Assembly: GCA_002376235.1 (NCBI GenBank)
Contig: DFNX01000005.1
Span: 1 to 46,418, forward strand
Direction: 5' to 3'
DNA: 46,418 bases
Origin: Neorhizobium sp. UBA3556
Lineage (GTDB): Bacteria; Pseudomonadota; Alphaproteobacteria; Rhizobiales; Rhizobiaceae
The notes under the pieces are model-generated. The model did no database searches and was not told the origin of the DNA. It saw only the letters and a list, made by a program, of their open reading frames with translations. The translations under genes and the position numbers were made by a program. Positions 1 to 8,274 of the stretch are shown piece by piece (positions within the stretch are counted from its first letter, which is position 1; the number at the start of each line of letters is the position of its first letter).

Positions 1-2
1 AT

Positions 3-192
3 CAGCCCACCCGGCGGCGAGAGCGGATCATGAAGCGCTTCAAATCACAGCGACATTTGCAACGCTTCGTCTCCATTCACGATCCGATTGCCAACTTGCT
101 CCATATCCCAAGCCACGATATTTCCGCCAGTCATCATCGCGAACTGCGCACAGTGGCGAAGAGTCTGTGGACGAAAATTGCGCGAGTGTGAT
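3..192 (+). CDS. IS6-family transposase, C-terminal fragment (cut by window edge)
   Basis: An open frame enters from the left edge and ends at TGA 190-192. It encodes about 62 residues with the pattern RRRERIMKRFKS, then LQRFVSIHDPIANL, then HHRELR. In IS6-family DDE transposases this basic segment follows the catalytic Glu (NRAENSH-x-P-x-RxRER-x-M-x-RF), and the whole transposase at the right end of the window has the matching stretch. The two are clearly different in sequence, so they belong to two distinct IS6-type elements. The N-terminus and the catalytic DDE residues lie outside the window. I could not identify the terminal inverted repeat downstream of it. Confidence 0.75.
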
Positions 193-597
193 TGGCTGGA
201 TATGCGACAGATCCAGCAACGGCCTTACACCAGTTAAGTTTACGATGCCCTTTCAACGGGTATGTTTGACGAGGCCTAGTCAAACTCGCATTGCTTACCG
301 CTTGACAGAATGCGGTGCCAACCCGCTGGAGCCTCTTTCCAAATAGAACCTGGAAGTTAGGCGATCTGAGCCGTTGACAGAAGGACCGCGCTTAAGCTCT
401 TGAAGGGAAATGAACCCGCAACCCCCGATCTTTTCGCCGGTCTACCTCTGAAATTTCAGCTTGAAGACAGACTTCAGTTCCAGCAAGCGCGTAGAGCGGC
501 AATCCGCGGCGCTTAGTGAGAAAAGCCAGGACGTCCATCCCGGTTATGGACCGTTACAAGTGACCCTTTCGGTTTTTGATGCCCAAAACGCGTGATA
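193..597. other. Gene-free stretch between IS fragment and hydantoinase gene
   Basis: About 400 bases lie between the transposase fragment and the 3' end of the leftward hydantoinase gene. I see no convincing open frame, tRNA or strong terminator hairpin. It presumably contains the outer end of the IS6-type element and the 3' flank of the hydantoinase transcript. Confidence 0.4.
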
Positions 598-3500
598 TCA
601 GGCCTTGCCGTAGCCGCCTGCTGTCGGCGTCACCACGGTCACCGCTTCTCCCGCCTCGATCAAGGTCTGGGCGCAGCCGGCAAGCTCTTCCGTTTGGCCG
701 TCGAGACGGCGGACGGTGGTGAGGCCGAGTTGCCCTTCCTCGCCGCCGTCGAGCCCGTGAGGCTTGATCGTCCGGTGCGACGACAGGATGGCGCAATCCA
801 TCCTTTCGAGAAAGCGGATCGTCCGTTTCGTGCCGTCGCCGGCCGAAAACGCGCCCTTGCCGCCAGAGTTCTCGCGAATGTGGAAATCCTCGAGCAGGAC
901 CGGATAGCGTGTTTCCAGGATCTCCGGATCGGTGAGACGCGAGTTGGTCATGTGAACATGCACCGCATCCGTGCCGGCAAAGCCGGTACCGTCGTTGAAC
1001 TGGCCGGCCGGAGAACCGGAGCACAGCGTTTCGTAATACTGGTAGACAGCGTTGCCGAAGGTGAGGTTGTTCATCGTTCCCTGGCTGGCGGCAATCGCAC
1101 CGAGTGCCCCGAACAGCGCATTCGTGACGTGCTGCGAGGTCTCGACATTGCCGGCAACGACCGCTGCCGGATATTGCGGCTTCAGCATTGAACCCTCCGG
1201 CACGATGATGCTGATAGGCTTCAGGCAGCCCGCATTCATCGGGATCGAGCTTTCGACCATAACGCGGAAGACATAAAGAACTGCAGCGCGGGTAACAGGC
1301 TCCGGTGCATTAAAATTGTTCTTTTTCTGCTCGCTTGTGCCGGTGAAGTCGACGGTCGCCTCGCGCTTGGCCTTGTCGACTGTGATCTTCACCTTGATCG
1401 TGCTGCCCTGGTCGGTTGTGTAGGCAAACTCGGCATCGGAGAGCTTTTCCAGAACCCGGCGGACGCTTTCTTCCGCATTGTCCTGCACGTGCCCCATATA
1501 GGCCTGCACGACGTCCAGCCCGAATTGGTCGATCATCTTGCGCATTTCATGCACGCCCTTTTCATTGGCGGCGATCTGGGCGCGAAGATCGGCAACATTC
1601 TGGGCGACGTTGCGGGCAGGGTAAGGATGGTCGGAGAGCAGGTTGCTGATGCCCGCCTCGTCGAACCGGCCGCGATCGACCAGCAGCACGTTGTCGAACA
1701 GGACACCTTCCTCGTCGACGGTCGTAGCAAGCGGCGTCATCGACCCCGGTGCCGTTCCGCCGACATCGGCATGATGGCCGCGCGAGGCGACGTAGAACAA
1801 GATTTTGTCGCCCTTTTCGTCGAATACCGGCGTCACGACGGTAATATCGGGCAGATGCGTGCCACCATTATAGGGCGCGTTGAGTGCAAACACGTCGCCG
1901 GGACGGATGTTGCCCTTGTTCTGGGCAATCACGCTTTCCACCGACCGGTCCATCGAGCCGAGATGCACCGGCATATGCGGAGCATTGGCGACCAGCGCGC
2001 CATTCTCGTCGAAGACGGCGCAGGAGAAGTCGAGCCGTTCCTTGATGTTGACCGAGGAGGCGGTGTTCTGCAGCGTCACGCCCATCTGTTCGGCGATCGA
2101 CATGAACAGGTTATTGAACACTTCAAGCAGGACCGGATCGGCCTGCGTGCCGACCGCCATGGCGCGTGAAAGTGCGGTGACCCGCTTCAGGACGACGTGG
2201 TTCAGCTTGGTAATCTCGAAGGCCCAGCCATCTTCCACCACGATTGTCTGGTGCGGCTCGACGATGAGGCAGGGACCATTGGCACGTGCGCCCGGCGCGA
2301 TGTCGGCGCGGCGATAGATCGGCGCATCGCGCCATGCGCCGCCGGAGAAGAATTTCGTCGCTTCACTGGAAGCGGGAGCCGCCGCATCGAGCGCAAATTC
2401 CGGCTCGGAACTATCCGCCCCGCCGCCGATCGCCTCGACCTCATAGGCCTCGAAAATGATCTCGCGGTTCTCGAAGATGAAGCCGAATTGCTTCCGGTGC
2501 GCGGTCTCGAACGCCATCGTCATCTCGGCTGCATCGGACACGGTTACGGACAAAGTCGTATCCGTGCCCTGATAGCGTAGATGGGCGCGGTGCAGGATTT
2601 CGGTATCCGTCTTGGCGACACTCTGGCTCTTCATCTCGTCGAGCACGCTGGTGGTCAGTTCGTCACGAATGGGAGCAAGTTCGGCAAGCGCGGCCGCCAG
2701 CCCTTGCGAGACCGTGCGCTGGCGGGTGGCGCGGATATCGGCGAGCCCCATGCCATAGGCGGAAAGAATGCCGGAAAACGGGTGGATCAACACCGTCGAA
2801 ATGCCGAGCGCATCGGCGGTGAGGCAGGCATGCTGGCCGCCGGCGCCGCCAAAGCAGGTCAGCGCATAATGGGTCACGTCATAACCGCGCTGGACGCTGA
2901 TCTTCTTCACCGCATTGGCCATATTCTCGACTGCGATGGCGAGAAAACCGTCGGCCACCTGTTCCGGCGTGCGGCCATCTCCGACCACTTTGGCCATCTC
3001 CTCAAACGCCTTGCGTACCGCTTCCGCATCGAGTGGCTGGTCGCGGTTCGGGCCAAAAATTTTCGGGAAGAGATCGGGCGAAAGCTTGCCGAGCATCACG
3101 TTTGCGTCGGTCACCGTCAGCGGCCCGCCGCGGCGATAGGCCTTCGGGCCGGGATTGGCGCCGGCGGAATCCGGGCCGGCACGGAAGCGGCCATTCTCGA
3201 AATGCAGGATCGAGCCGCCGCCTGCCGCAACCGTGTGGATCGACATCATCGGGGCGCGCATGCGGACACCTGCCACTTCCGTTTCGAAGGAGCGTTCCAG
3301 TTCGCCGTCGTAGTGGGAGACGTCGGTGGACGTGCCGCCCATGTCGAAGCCGACCATCCGGTCGAAACCGGCAAGCCGCGATGTTTCGACAGCGCCGACG
3401 ACACCGCCCGCCGGGCCGGAGAGGATCGCATCCTTGCCCTGGAACAGCCGGGCGGCCGTCAGGCCTCCCGAGGACTGCATGAACATCAGCTGCGGGCCGT

Positions 3501-4248
3501 TCTCGTCGCCTTCGTCCGCGCCGAGCTCGCTTGCGACCTGCTCGACATAGCGGCGCAGTATCGGCGAGAGATAAGCGTCGACGACGGTCGTGTCGCCGCG
3601 ACCGACCAGCTTGATCAGTGGCGAAACCTCATGGCTGACAGAGACCTGGGTGAAGCCGATCTCGCGGGCGACACGGGCGACAAGCTGCTCGTGAGCCGGG
3701 TAACGGTAGGCGTGCATGAACACGATCGCGACGGCGTGGATTCCGGCGTCGAACTCGGCCTGCAGATCGGCGCGAACCTTCGCCTCGTCTGGCATTGCCT
3801 CGACTTCGCCATCGGCACGGACACGTTCGTCGACCTCGACCACGGCGCTGTAGAGCAGCTCCGGCTTGATGATTTTCTTGGCAAAAATGTCGGTGCGGGC
3901 CTGATAGCCGATCGCCAGCGCATCGCGGAAACCGAGCGTGGTGACCAACAACGTCTTCTCGCCCTTGCGCTCCAGAAGCGCATTTGTGGCGACCGTCGTC
4001 CCCATCTTCACCGCGCCGATCAGGTCCGATGGGATCGGTTCGCCGGCGACGACGTCCAGAAGCTCCCGAATGCCCTGTACCGCGGCATCGCGATAGGCTT
4101 CGGGGTTCTCCGACAGGACCTTGTGGGCGACCAGCGTACCGTCCGGCTTTCGACCGACGATATCGGTGAATGTACCGCCGCGATCTATCCAGAAATCCCA
4201 CTTGCCGCCGGCTGTCCCGGTTGCTGTCTCGGGTGTCGTACCAGCCAT
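598..4248 (-). CDS. 5-oxoprolinase / hydantoinase HyuA-HyuB fusion
   Basis: This 1216-residue protein belongs to the OPLAH/hydantoinase family, cytoplasmic enzymes that open cyclic amides such as 5-oxoproline or hydantoins, usually with ATP hydrolysis. The N-terminal half is HyuA-like: WIDRGGTFTDIVG near residue 18 and GFDMGGTSTDVS near 300 form the actin-like phosphate-binding motifs. The second half, from about residue 690, is HyuB-like (VLLEVFNNLFMSIAEQMG, then SSVNIKERLDFSCA). A single chain carrying both halves is the normal eukaryotic/bacterial 5-oxoprolinase arrangement. I chose the ATG at 4248 because GAGGGG precedes it; the frame stays open 20 codons further upstream to 4308. It is divergent from a TRAP transporter, which suggests that the transporter imports its substrate. 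The exact substrate cannot be read from the sequence. Confidence 0.9.
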   Translation of the reverse strand: MAGTTPETATGTAGGKWDFWIDRGGTFTDIVGRKPDGTLVAHKVLSENPEAYRDAAVQGIRELLDVVAGEPIPSDLIGAVKMGTTVATNALLERKGEKTLLVTTLGFRDALAIGYQARTDIFAKKIIKPELLYSAVVEVDERVRADGEVEAMPDEAKVRADLQAEFDAGIHAVAIVFMHAYRYPAHEQLVARVAREIGFTQVSVSHEVSPLIKLVGRGDTTVVDAYLSPILRRYVEQVASELGADEGDENGPQLMFMQSSGGLTAARLFQGKDAILSGPAGGVVGAVETSRLAGFDRMVGFDMGGTSTDVSHYDGELERSFETEVAGVRMRAPMMSIHTVAAGGGSILHFENGRFRAGPDSAGANPGPKAYRRGGPLTVTDANVMLGKLSPDLFPKIFGPNRDQPLDAEAVRKAFEEMAKVVGDGRTPEQVADGFLAIAVENMANAVKKISVQRGYDVTHYALTCFGGAGGQHACLTADALGISTVLIHPFSGILSAYGMGLADIRATRQRTVSQGLAAALAELAPIRDELTTSVLDEMKSQSVAKTDTEILHRAHLRYQGTDTTLSVTVSDAAEMTMAFETAHRKQFGFIFENREIIFEAYEVEAIGGGADSSEPEFALDAAAPASSEATKFFSGGAWRDAPIYRRADIAPGARANGPCLIVEPHQTIVVEDGWAFEITKLNHVVLKRVTALSRAMAVGTQADPVLLEVFNNLFMSIAEQMGVTLQNTASSVNIKERLDFSCAVFDENGALVANAPHMPVHLGSMDRSVESVIAQNKGNIRPGDVFALNAPYNGGTHLPDITVVTPVFDEKGDKILFYVASRGHHADVGGTAPGSMTPLATTVDEEGVLFDNVLLVDRGRFDEAGISNLLSDHPYPARNVAQNVADLRAQIAANEKGVHEMRKMIDQFGLDVVQAYMGHVQDNAEESVRRVLEKLSDAEFAYTTDQGSTIKVKITVDKAKREATVDFTGTSEQKKNNFNAPEPVTRAAVLYVFRVMVESSIPMNAGCLKPISIIVPEGSMLKPQYPAAVVAGNVETSQHVTNALFGALGAIAASQGTMNNLTFGNAVYQYYETLCSGSPAGQFNDGTGFAGTDAVHVHMTNSRLTDPEILETRYPVLLEDFHIRENSGGKGAFSAGDGTKRTIRFLERMDCAILSSHRTIKPHGLDGGEEGQLGLTTVRRLDGQTEELAGCAQTLIEAGEAVTVVTPTAGGYGKA

Positions 4249-4303
4249 TTTGCGCCCCTCAAAAGCTCGATTTGGCCTAACGAAAACAGTTCGTCGATAA
4301 AAC

Positions 4304-4320
4304 GTCAATGATTGATTGAC
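4304..4320. promoter_or_regulatory. Inverted repeat in hydantoinase/TRAP divergent promoter region
   Basis: The arms GTCAAT (4304-4309) and ATTGAC (4315-4320) form a perfect 6-bp inverted repeat around a 5-bp centre, in the 198-bp gap between the divergent hydantoinase and TRAP genes. A TTGACA hexamer (4316-4321) overlaps the right arm and could be a -35 element for the TRAP operon, although no good -10 follows. The MarR-like regulator at the end of the TRAP operon is the obvious candidate ligand. This is inference from symmetry and position only. Confidence 0.35.
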
Positions 4321-4446
4321 AGCAAAATGCCTATTGCTGCATCATGCCTATCTAACGGGCAAAGTGGCCGGCAGAGCCGCACCTGCAACGGCAACCGAGG
4401 GGAAGCCACATGAGCGATTTCCGCATTTTCGAGCGGAGGACATGCC

Positions 4447-5031
4447 GTGTCCACTGCTGATCCACGCCATAGCATTTTTCCCGAGCCGCTCCGTCGCGGA
4501 CTGGACGGCCTGTATCTCGGCGCCGGTTATCTCGGCGGCGTTTTCCTGGTCGCCATCTTCGTCATCATGCTGTCCTTGTCAGCGGGCCGTCCGCTCGGCA
4601 TCGACATTCCGGCCGGTGACGATTTTACCGCCTGGTGCATGGCCGCCTGCGCCTTCCTGGCGCTTGCGCACACGTTCCGATCTGCCGAACTGATCCGCAT
4701 GGGGCTCGTCATCGACCGCATCAGCGGCAAGCCGCGGCATGCGATCGAGATCGCATGTACGCTGATCGGCACGCTCGCGGTCTGCTATTTCGCCTGGTAT
4801 GCGGTCGACATGACCTGGATGTCATGGGTCTTCAACGACGTGTCGCAGGGCGTCGTCGCCGTGCCGCTCTGGATCCCGCAACTCGGCATGTCCGTCGGCC
4901 TCGTCATCCTGGCGATCGCCTTCGTCGATGAGCTTTTCCATGTCGTCTTCGGCGGCAACCCGCGTTACGAAAAGCCGGCGGCTACGAGCGACGAAGAAAT
5001 CATCGAGCGCGTCATGGAAAGCGGGGTCTGA
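4447..5031 (+). CDS. TRAP transporter small permease (DctQ family)
   Basis: This 194-residue inner-membrane protein has about four hydrophobic segments (near residues 20-45, 60-75, 95-118 and 135-158), as expected for the small DctQ subunit that joins the large permease and the periplasmic binding protein. The start is a GTG at 4447 preceded by GGAGGA at 4435-4440; no better ATG is in frame. The stop lies two bases before the ATG of the large permease, and the binding protein follows, so this is a complete three-component TRAP operon. TRAP systems use the sodium/proton gradient to import carboxylates and related solutes. Divergence from the hydantoinase gene points to a cyclic amide or carboxylated amino-acid derivative. 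Confidence 0.85.
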   Translation: MSTADPRHSIFPEPLRRGLDGLYLGAGYLGGVFLVAIFVIMLSLSAGRPLGIDIPAGDDFTAWCMAACAFLALAHTFRSAELIRMGLVIDRISGKPRHAIEIACTLIGTLAVCYFAWYAVDMTWMSWVFNDVSQGVVAVPLWIPQLGMSVGLVILAIAFVDELFHVVFGGNPRYEKPAATSDEEIIERVMESGV

Positions 5032-5033
5032 CA

Positions 5034-6350
5034 ATGGATGCCAGCTATCTCGTCGAGATCTCAGGTCTCATTCTCGCAGCCATGCTGCTTCTGCTGATCA
5101 GCGGCGTCTGGATCGGCCTGGCCCTTCTGATCTGCGGCTTCATCGCCATGCAGTTCGCCCCCGCCGGCATTCAGCTTGGCGCAGCCCTTGCCACCAATGC
5201 CTGGAGCGGTTCGGCCTCCTGGAGCCTCGCGGCATTGCCGCTGTTCATCTGGATGGGCGAAATCCTGTATCGGACCAAGCTTTCCGATGAAATGTTCCGC
5301 GGCCTCTCTCCCTGGCTGAACTGGATGCCGGGTCGTCTGGTACACGTCAACGTGCTCGGTTGCGGACTGTTCGGCGCGGTCTCGGGCTCGTCTGCCGCAA
5401 CCACAGCGATGGTCGCCAAGATCACCCTGCCGGAACTTAAAAAGCGCGGTTACAACGAAAAGATTGCCCTCGGTTCGCTCGCCGGTGCCGGCACGCTCGG
5501 CTTCCTCGTCCCGCCATCTATCCCGATGATCGTCTATGCGGTCGCGGCCAATGTCTCGATCATCCAGATGTTCATGGCAGGCCTCATCCCTGCCATCATC
5601 GTTATGGGGCTCTACATGGGGGCGATCATCGTTTGGCATCTGGCCAACCCCTCACTCAGCCCGCCACCGGAACCGAGGATGCCGTTCGGTGAAAAGCTGA
5701 GGCAGACCCTCAACCTCATTCCGCTGGGCGCGCTGATCCTCACGGTATTCGGTGCGCTGATGATGGGGTGGGCAACGGCGACTGAATGCGCCGCCTGGGG
5801 CGTTCTCGGTGCGCTGGTCATCGCCTTTTTCCAGAAGGCCCTCACTTGGAAAAGTTTCATCGAGAGCGTGATGGGCGCCACCCGCATGACCTCGATGATC
5901 ATGCTGATCCTGGTCGGCGCCGGCTACATGTCGATTGCCATGGGCTATACCGGAATTCCCAATGCACTCGCCACATGGGTCGACAGTTTCCAGCTCAGCC
6001 CCTTCGCCTTGATCGCGGTTCTGACGCTGATGTATATCCTGCTCGGTTGCGCCATCGACGGCCTGTCGATGATCGTGCTGACGACGGTCGTCGTGCTGCC
6101 GATGATCCAGCAGGCAGGTTTCGACCTCGTCTGGTTCGGCATCTTCCTGGTGCTGATGGTGGAAATGGCCCAGATCACGCCGCCGGTCGGCTTCAACCTC
6201 TTCGTCCTGCAGACGATGAGCGGACGCGACAGCCTGACGGTCGCGAAAGCAGCACTGCCCTTCTTCTTCCTGTTACTGGCGACGGTCGCCATCCTCACGA
6301 TTTTCCCGGAAATCGTGCTGGTCCTGCCACGAATGGTTTATCCGGGATAA
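5034..6350 (+). CDS. TRAP transporter large permease (DctM family)
   Basis: A polytopic membrane protein of 438 residues with roughly 11-12 hydrophobic segments, the usual length for DctM. Family landmarks are GAVSGSSAATTAMVAKITLPEL near 115-136 and GTLGFLVPPSIPMIVYA near 150-167. Near the C-terminus, EMAQITPPVGFNLFVLQ is a very typical DctM stretch. This subunit forms the transport channel. The start ATG lies two bases after the small-permease stop, so translation is probably coupled. Confidence 0.95.
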   Translation: MDASYLVEISGLILAAMLLLLISGVWIGLALLICGFIAMQFAPAGIQLGAALATNAWSGSASWSLAALPLFIWMGEILYRTKLSDEMFRGLSPWLNWMPGRLVHVNVLGCGLFGAVSGSSAATTAMVAKITLPELKKRGYNEKIALGSLAGAGTLGFLVPPSIPMIVYAVAANVSIIQMFMAGLIPAIIVMGLYMGAIIVWHLANPSLSPPPEPRMPFGEKLRQTLNLIPLGALILTVFGALMMGWATATECAAWGVLGALVIAFFQKALTWKSFIESVMGATRMTSMIMLILVGAGYMSIAMGYTGIPNALATWVDSFQLSPFALIAVLTLMYILLGCAIDGLSMIVLTTVVVLPMIQQAGFDLVWFGIFLVLMVEMAQITPPVGFNLFVLQTMSGRDSLTVAKAALPFFFLLLATVAILTIFPEIVLVLPRMVYPG

Positions 6351-6374
6351 CGAACCAAAAAGGGGAATGACAAA

Positions 6375-7364
6375 ATGACCATGCATTTCAAGACGCTGAG
6401 CCGCCTCGGTCTGACCGCTGCAGCCTTCATCGCCGGCGCTGGTGCGGCCTTCGCGCAGACGGCCTGGGTGCTGCCTTCTGCATATCCGCCGGCAAATTAC
6501 CATGTCGAAAACCTCAACCAGTTCGCCAAGGACGTGGACACCGCCACCAAGGGTGAGTTGAAGATCACCGTTCATCCCAATGCCTCGCTGTTCAAGGCAC
6601 CGGATATCAAGCGCGCTGTCCAGACCGGTCAGGCCCAGGCCGGCGAAGTGCTGCTGTCGCTGCACGAAAACGAGAACCCGATCTACGGCATCGATGTCGT
6701 GCCCTTCCTGGCAACCAGTTTCGAGCAGTCGAAGAAGCTGTACGATGCTTCCAAGCCCGCCATCGAACAGGCGCTCGACAAGCAGGGTTTGAAACTCCTC
6801 TACACCACACCGTGGCCGCCACAGGGCGTCTATACCAAGAAGGACGTCAATAGCGTCGCCGACCTGAAGGGCCTGAAGTGGCGCGCCTATAACGTTGGCA
6901 CCTCGCGCATCGCCGAACTCGTCGGGGCCCAGCCGGTTACTGTTCAGGCAGCCGAACTGCCGCAGGCGCTCGCCACAGGAGTTGTCGATGGCCTGATGAC
7001 CTCTTCCGCTACCGGCGTCGATTCGAAAATCTGGGAATCGCTGACCCACTATTACGACACCCAGGCCTGGATCCCGAAGAACGCGATCTTCGTCAACAAG
7101 GCAGCCTTCGCAGCACTCGATCCGGCCGTACAGAAGGCCGTGACGGATGCCGCCGCTGCCGCCGAAACCCGCGGCTGGGCGCTCGCTGCCGAAAAGACCA
7201 AGTCCTACATGGACACGCTGAAGCAGAACGGCATGCAGGTTCTGGAACCCTCCGCCGAGCTGAAGAGCGGCCTCTCGGAAGTCGGCGCCAAGCTGACCGA
7301 GGACTGGTCGAAGAAGGCCGGTGCCGAAGGTCAGGCCATTCTCGACGCCTACAAGAAGATGTGA
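6375..7364 (+). CDS. TRAP transporter periplasmic solute-binding protein (DctP family)
   Basis: The 329-residue protein starts with a Sec signal peptide (basic n-region, hydrophobic core, cleavage probably after AGAAFAQ near residue 27) followed by the mature binding protein. The segment LKGLKWRAYNVGTSRIAELVG near 165-185 contains the conserved Arg that contacts substrate carboxylates in DctP proteins. It follows the large permease by 24 bases with AGGGGAATG as ribosome binding site. The gene for the MarR-like regulator follows after a hairpin. Confidence 0.93.
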   Translation: MTMHFKTLSRLGLTAAAFIAGAGAAFAQTAWVLPSAYPPANYHVENLNQFAKDVDTATKGELKITVHPNASLFKAPDIKRAVQTGQAQAGEVLLSLHENENPIYGIDVVPFLATSFEQSKKLYDASKPAIEQALDKQGLKLLYTTPWPPQGVYTKKDVNSVADLKGLKWRAYNVGTSRIAELVGAQPVTVQAAELPQALATGVVDGLMTSSATGVDSKIWESLTHYYDTQAWIPKNAIFVNKAAFAALDPAVQKAVTDAAAAAETRGWALAAEKTKSYMDTLKQNGMQVLEPSAELKSGLSEVGAKLTEDWSKKAGAEGQAILDAYKKM

Positions 7365-7369
7365 TGTGA

Positions 7370-7404
7370 GAACGCCGCGGCATCCGTGTCGCGGCGTGTT
7401 CTTT
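7370..7404 (+). terminator. Hairpin after TRAP binding-protein gene
   Basis: The arms ACGCCGCG (7372-7379) and CGCGGCGT (7390-7397) form a perfect 8-bp GC-rich stem with a 10-base loop, followed by GTTCTTTC. It lies 8 bases after the binding-protein stop and just before the ribosome binding site of the MarR-like gene. It could be a partial terminator or a 3'-end stabiliser that lowers regulator expression relative to the transporter. The T-run is short, so termination is uncertain. Confidence 0.5.
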
Positions 7405-7421
7405 CCCCCCCGGAGGAGATC

Positions 7422-7943
7422 ATGTCCAAATCAATCGATACCCTCGGCCCGATCGTGTCTTCGGAGCATCTGGCGAGCGGTGCGCTTCCCGCGCTCTCCG
7501 AGATCGAGTTCGGCCTCGTCATGCTCAATCATGCCTTCAGCCGGTGGATGGTGCGTTGCATGGCGGCGGCCGGCGTTCCGGACCTGTCGCCAGTCGACAT
7601 TCTCGTCCTGCACAACATCAACAGCCGTAACAAGCCGAAAACGCTCGCCGACATAGCCCTCGTCCTCAATATCGAGGACACCCATGTCGTGACCTATGCG
7701 CTGAAGAAGCTGGAGCGGCTGAAGCTGATCAAGTCTGGCCGTCGCGGCAAGGAAAAGCTGGTCATGGTGACCGAGGCTGGCGCGGACGCCTGCGCCCGCT
7801 ACAAGGCGACGCGCGAAAGTCTTCTTGTCAAGTCCGTGCTGTCGACCGAAGTTTCGACCGACAGCCTGTCTGACGTGGCGGCAAGGCTGCGGGCACTTTC
7901 CGGCCACTACGATCAGGCGGCCCGGGGTGCCGCGTCCCTTTAA
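7422..7943 (+). CDS. MarR-like winged-helix transcriptional regulator
   Basis: This 173-residue protein looks like the predicted MarR-type regulators with an HTH followed by a wing. The segment KPKTLADIALVLNIEDTHVVTYALKKLERLKLIKSGRRGKEKLV (about residues 68-111) reads as helix-turn-helix plus wing. The start at ATG 7422 is set by an ideal GGAGGAG at 7412-7418; an in-frame upstream ATG at 7386 has no such site and lies inside the hairpin region. As last gene of the TRAP operon it is the likely local regulator of the transporter and the divergent hydantoinase. The effector is unknown. Confidence 0.8.
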   Translation: MSKSIDTLGPIVSSEHLASGALPALSEIEFGLVMLNHAFSRWMVRCMAAAGVPDLSPVDILVLHNINSRNKPKTLADIALVLNIEDTHVVTYALKKLERLKLIKSGRRGKEKLVMVTEAGADACARYKATRESLLVKSVLSTEVSTDSLSDVAARLRALSGHYDQAARGAASL

Positions 7944-8274
7944 AGCCAATCCATTGAACGCGGAAGCACGTCAGGAATTTCCCGCTCTTGAAAGGAAGCG
8001 AACCGGCGACCCAACTCGTTTGACAAGCTACGCCGAACCATTTTTCAGGCGTCGACGCTTAAAAACAGATCGAGCAGCCTCCTTTGCATAGCCCCTTGAT
8101 GAACCGTCCAACCTCTGCACGAAATACTGTCTTATCGCGTTCTCAGTCCGATAAGCAGCGTTTCCTAGCATCGCAGCGGAAGTCGCCAATGCGACAGCTT
8201 TTGCTGCACGATATTTCCCCGGTGATGACGCGACGTGAATGCGCACGGGCGGCAAGGAGAGTTTGCCACACTTA
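7944..8274. other. Convergent intergenic region
   Basis: This 331-bp gap lies between the 3' ends of the MarR-like gene and the M16 protease gene. It contains a 10-bp palindrome GCGTCGACGC (8049-8058) flanked by T-rich and A-rich runs (8041-8065), and a 7-bp stem with an 11-base loop at 8131-8155. Either could help end convergent transcripts, but neither is a textbook terminator. I see no coding frame with family features. Confidence 0.4.

Noticed and set aside
2581..4311. 576-codon open frame on the plus strand opposite the hydantoinase gene
   Set aside because: It is antisense to a clear family member, has no recognisable domain, and its length follows from high GC codon use in the real gene.
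8041..8065. Palindrome GCGTCGACGC flanked by T and A runs as a bidirectional terminator
   Set aside because: The palindrome has no real loop and the outer pairing is imperfect, so it was mentioned only within the intergenic entry.
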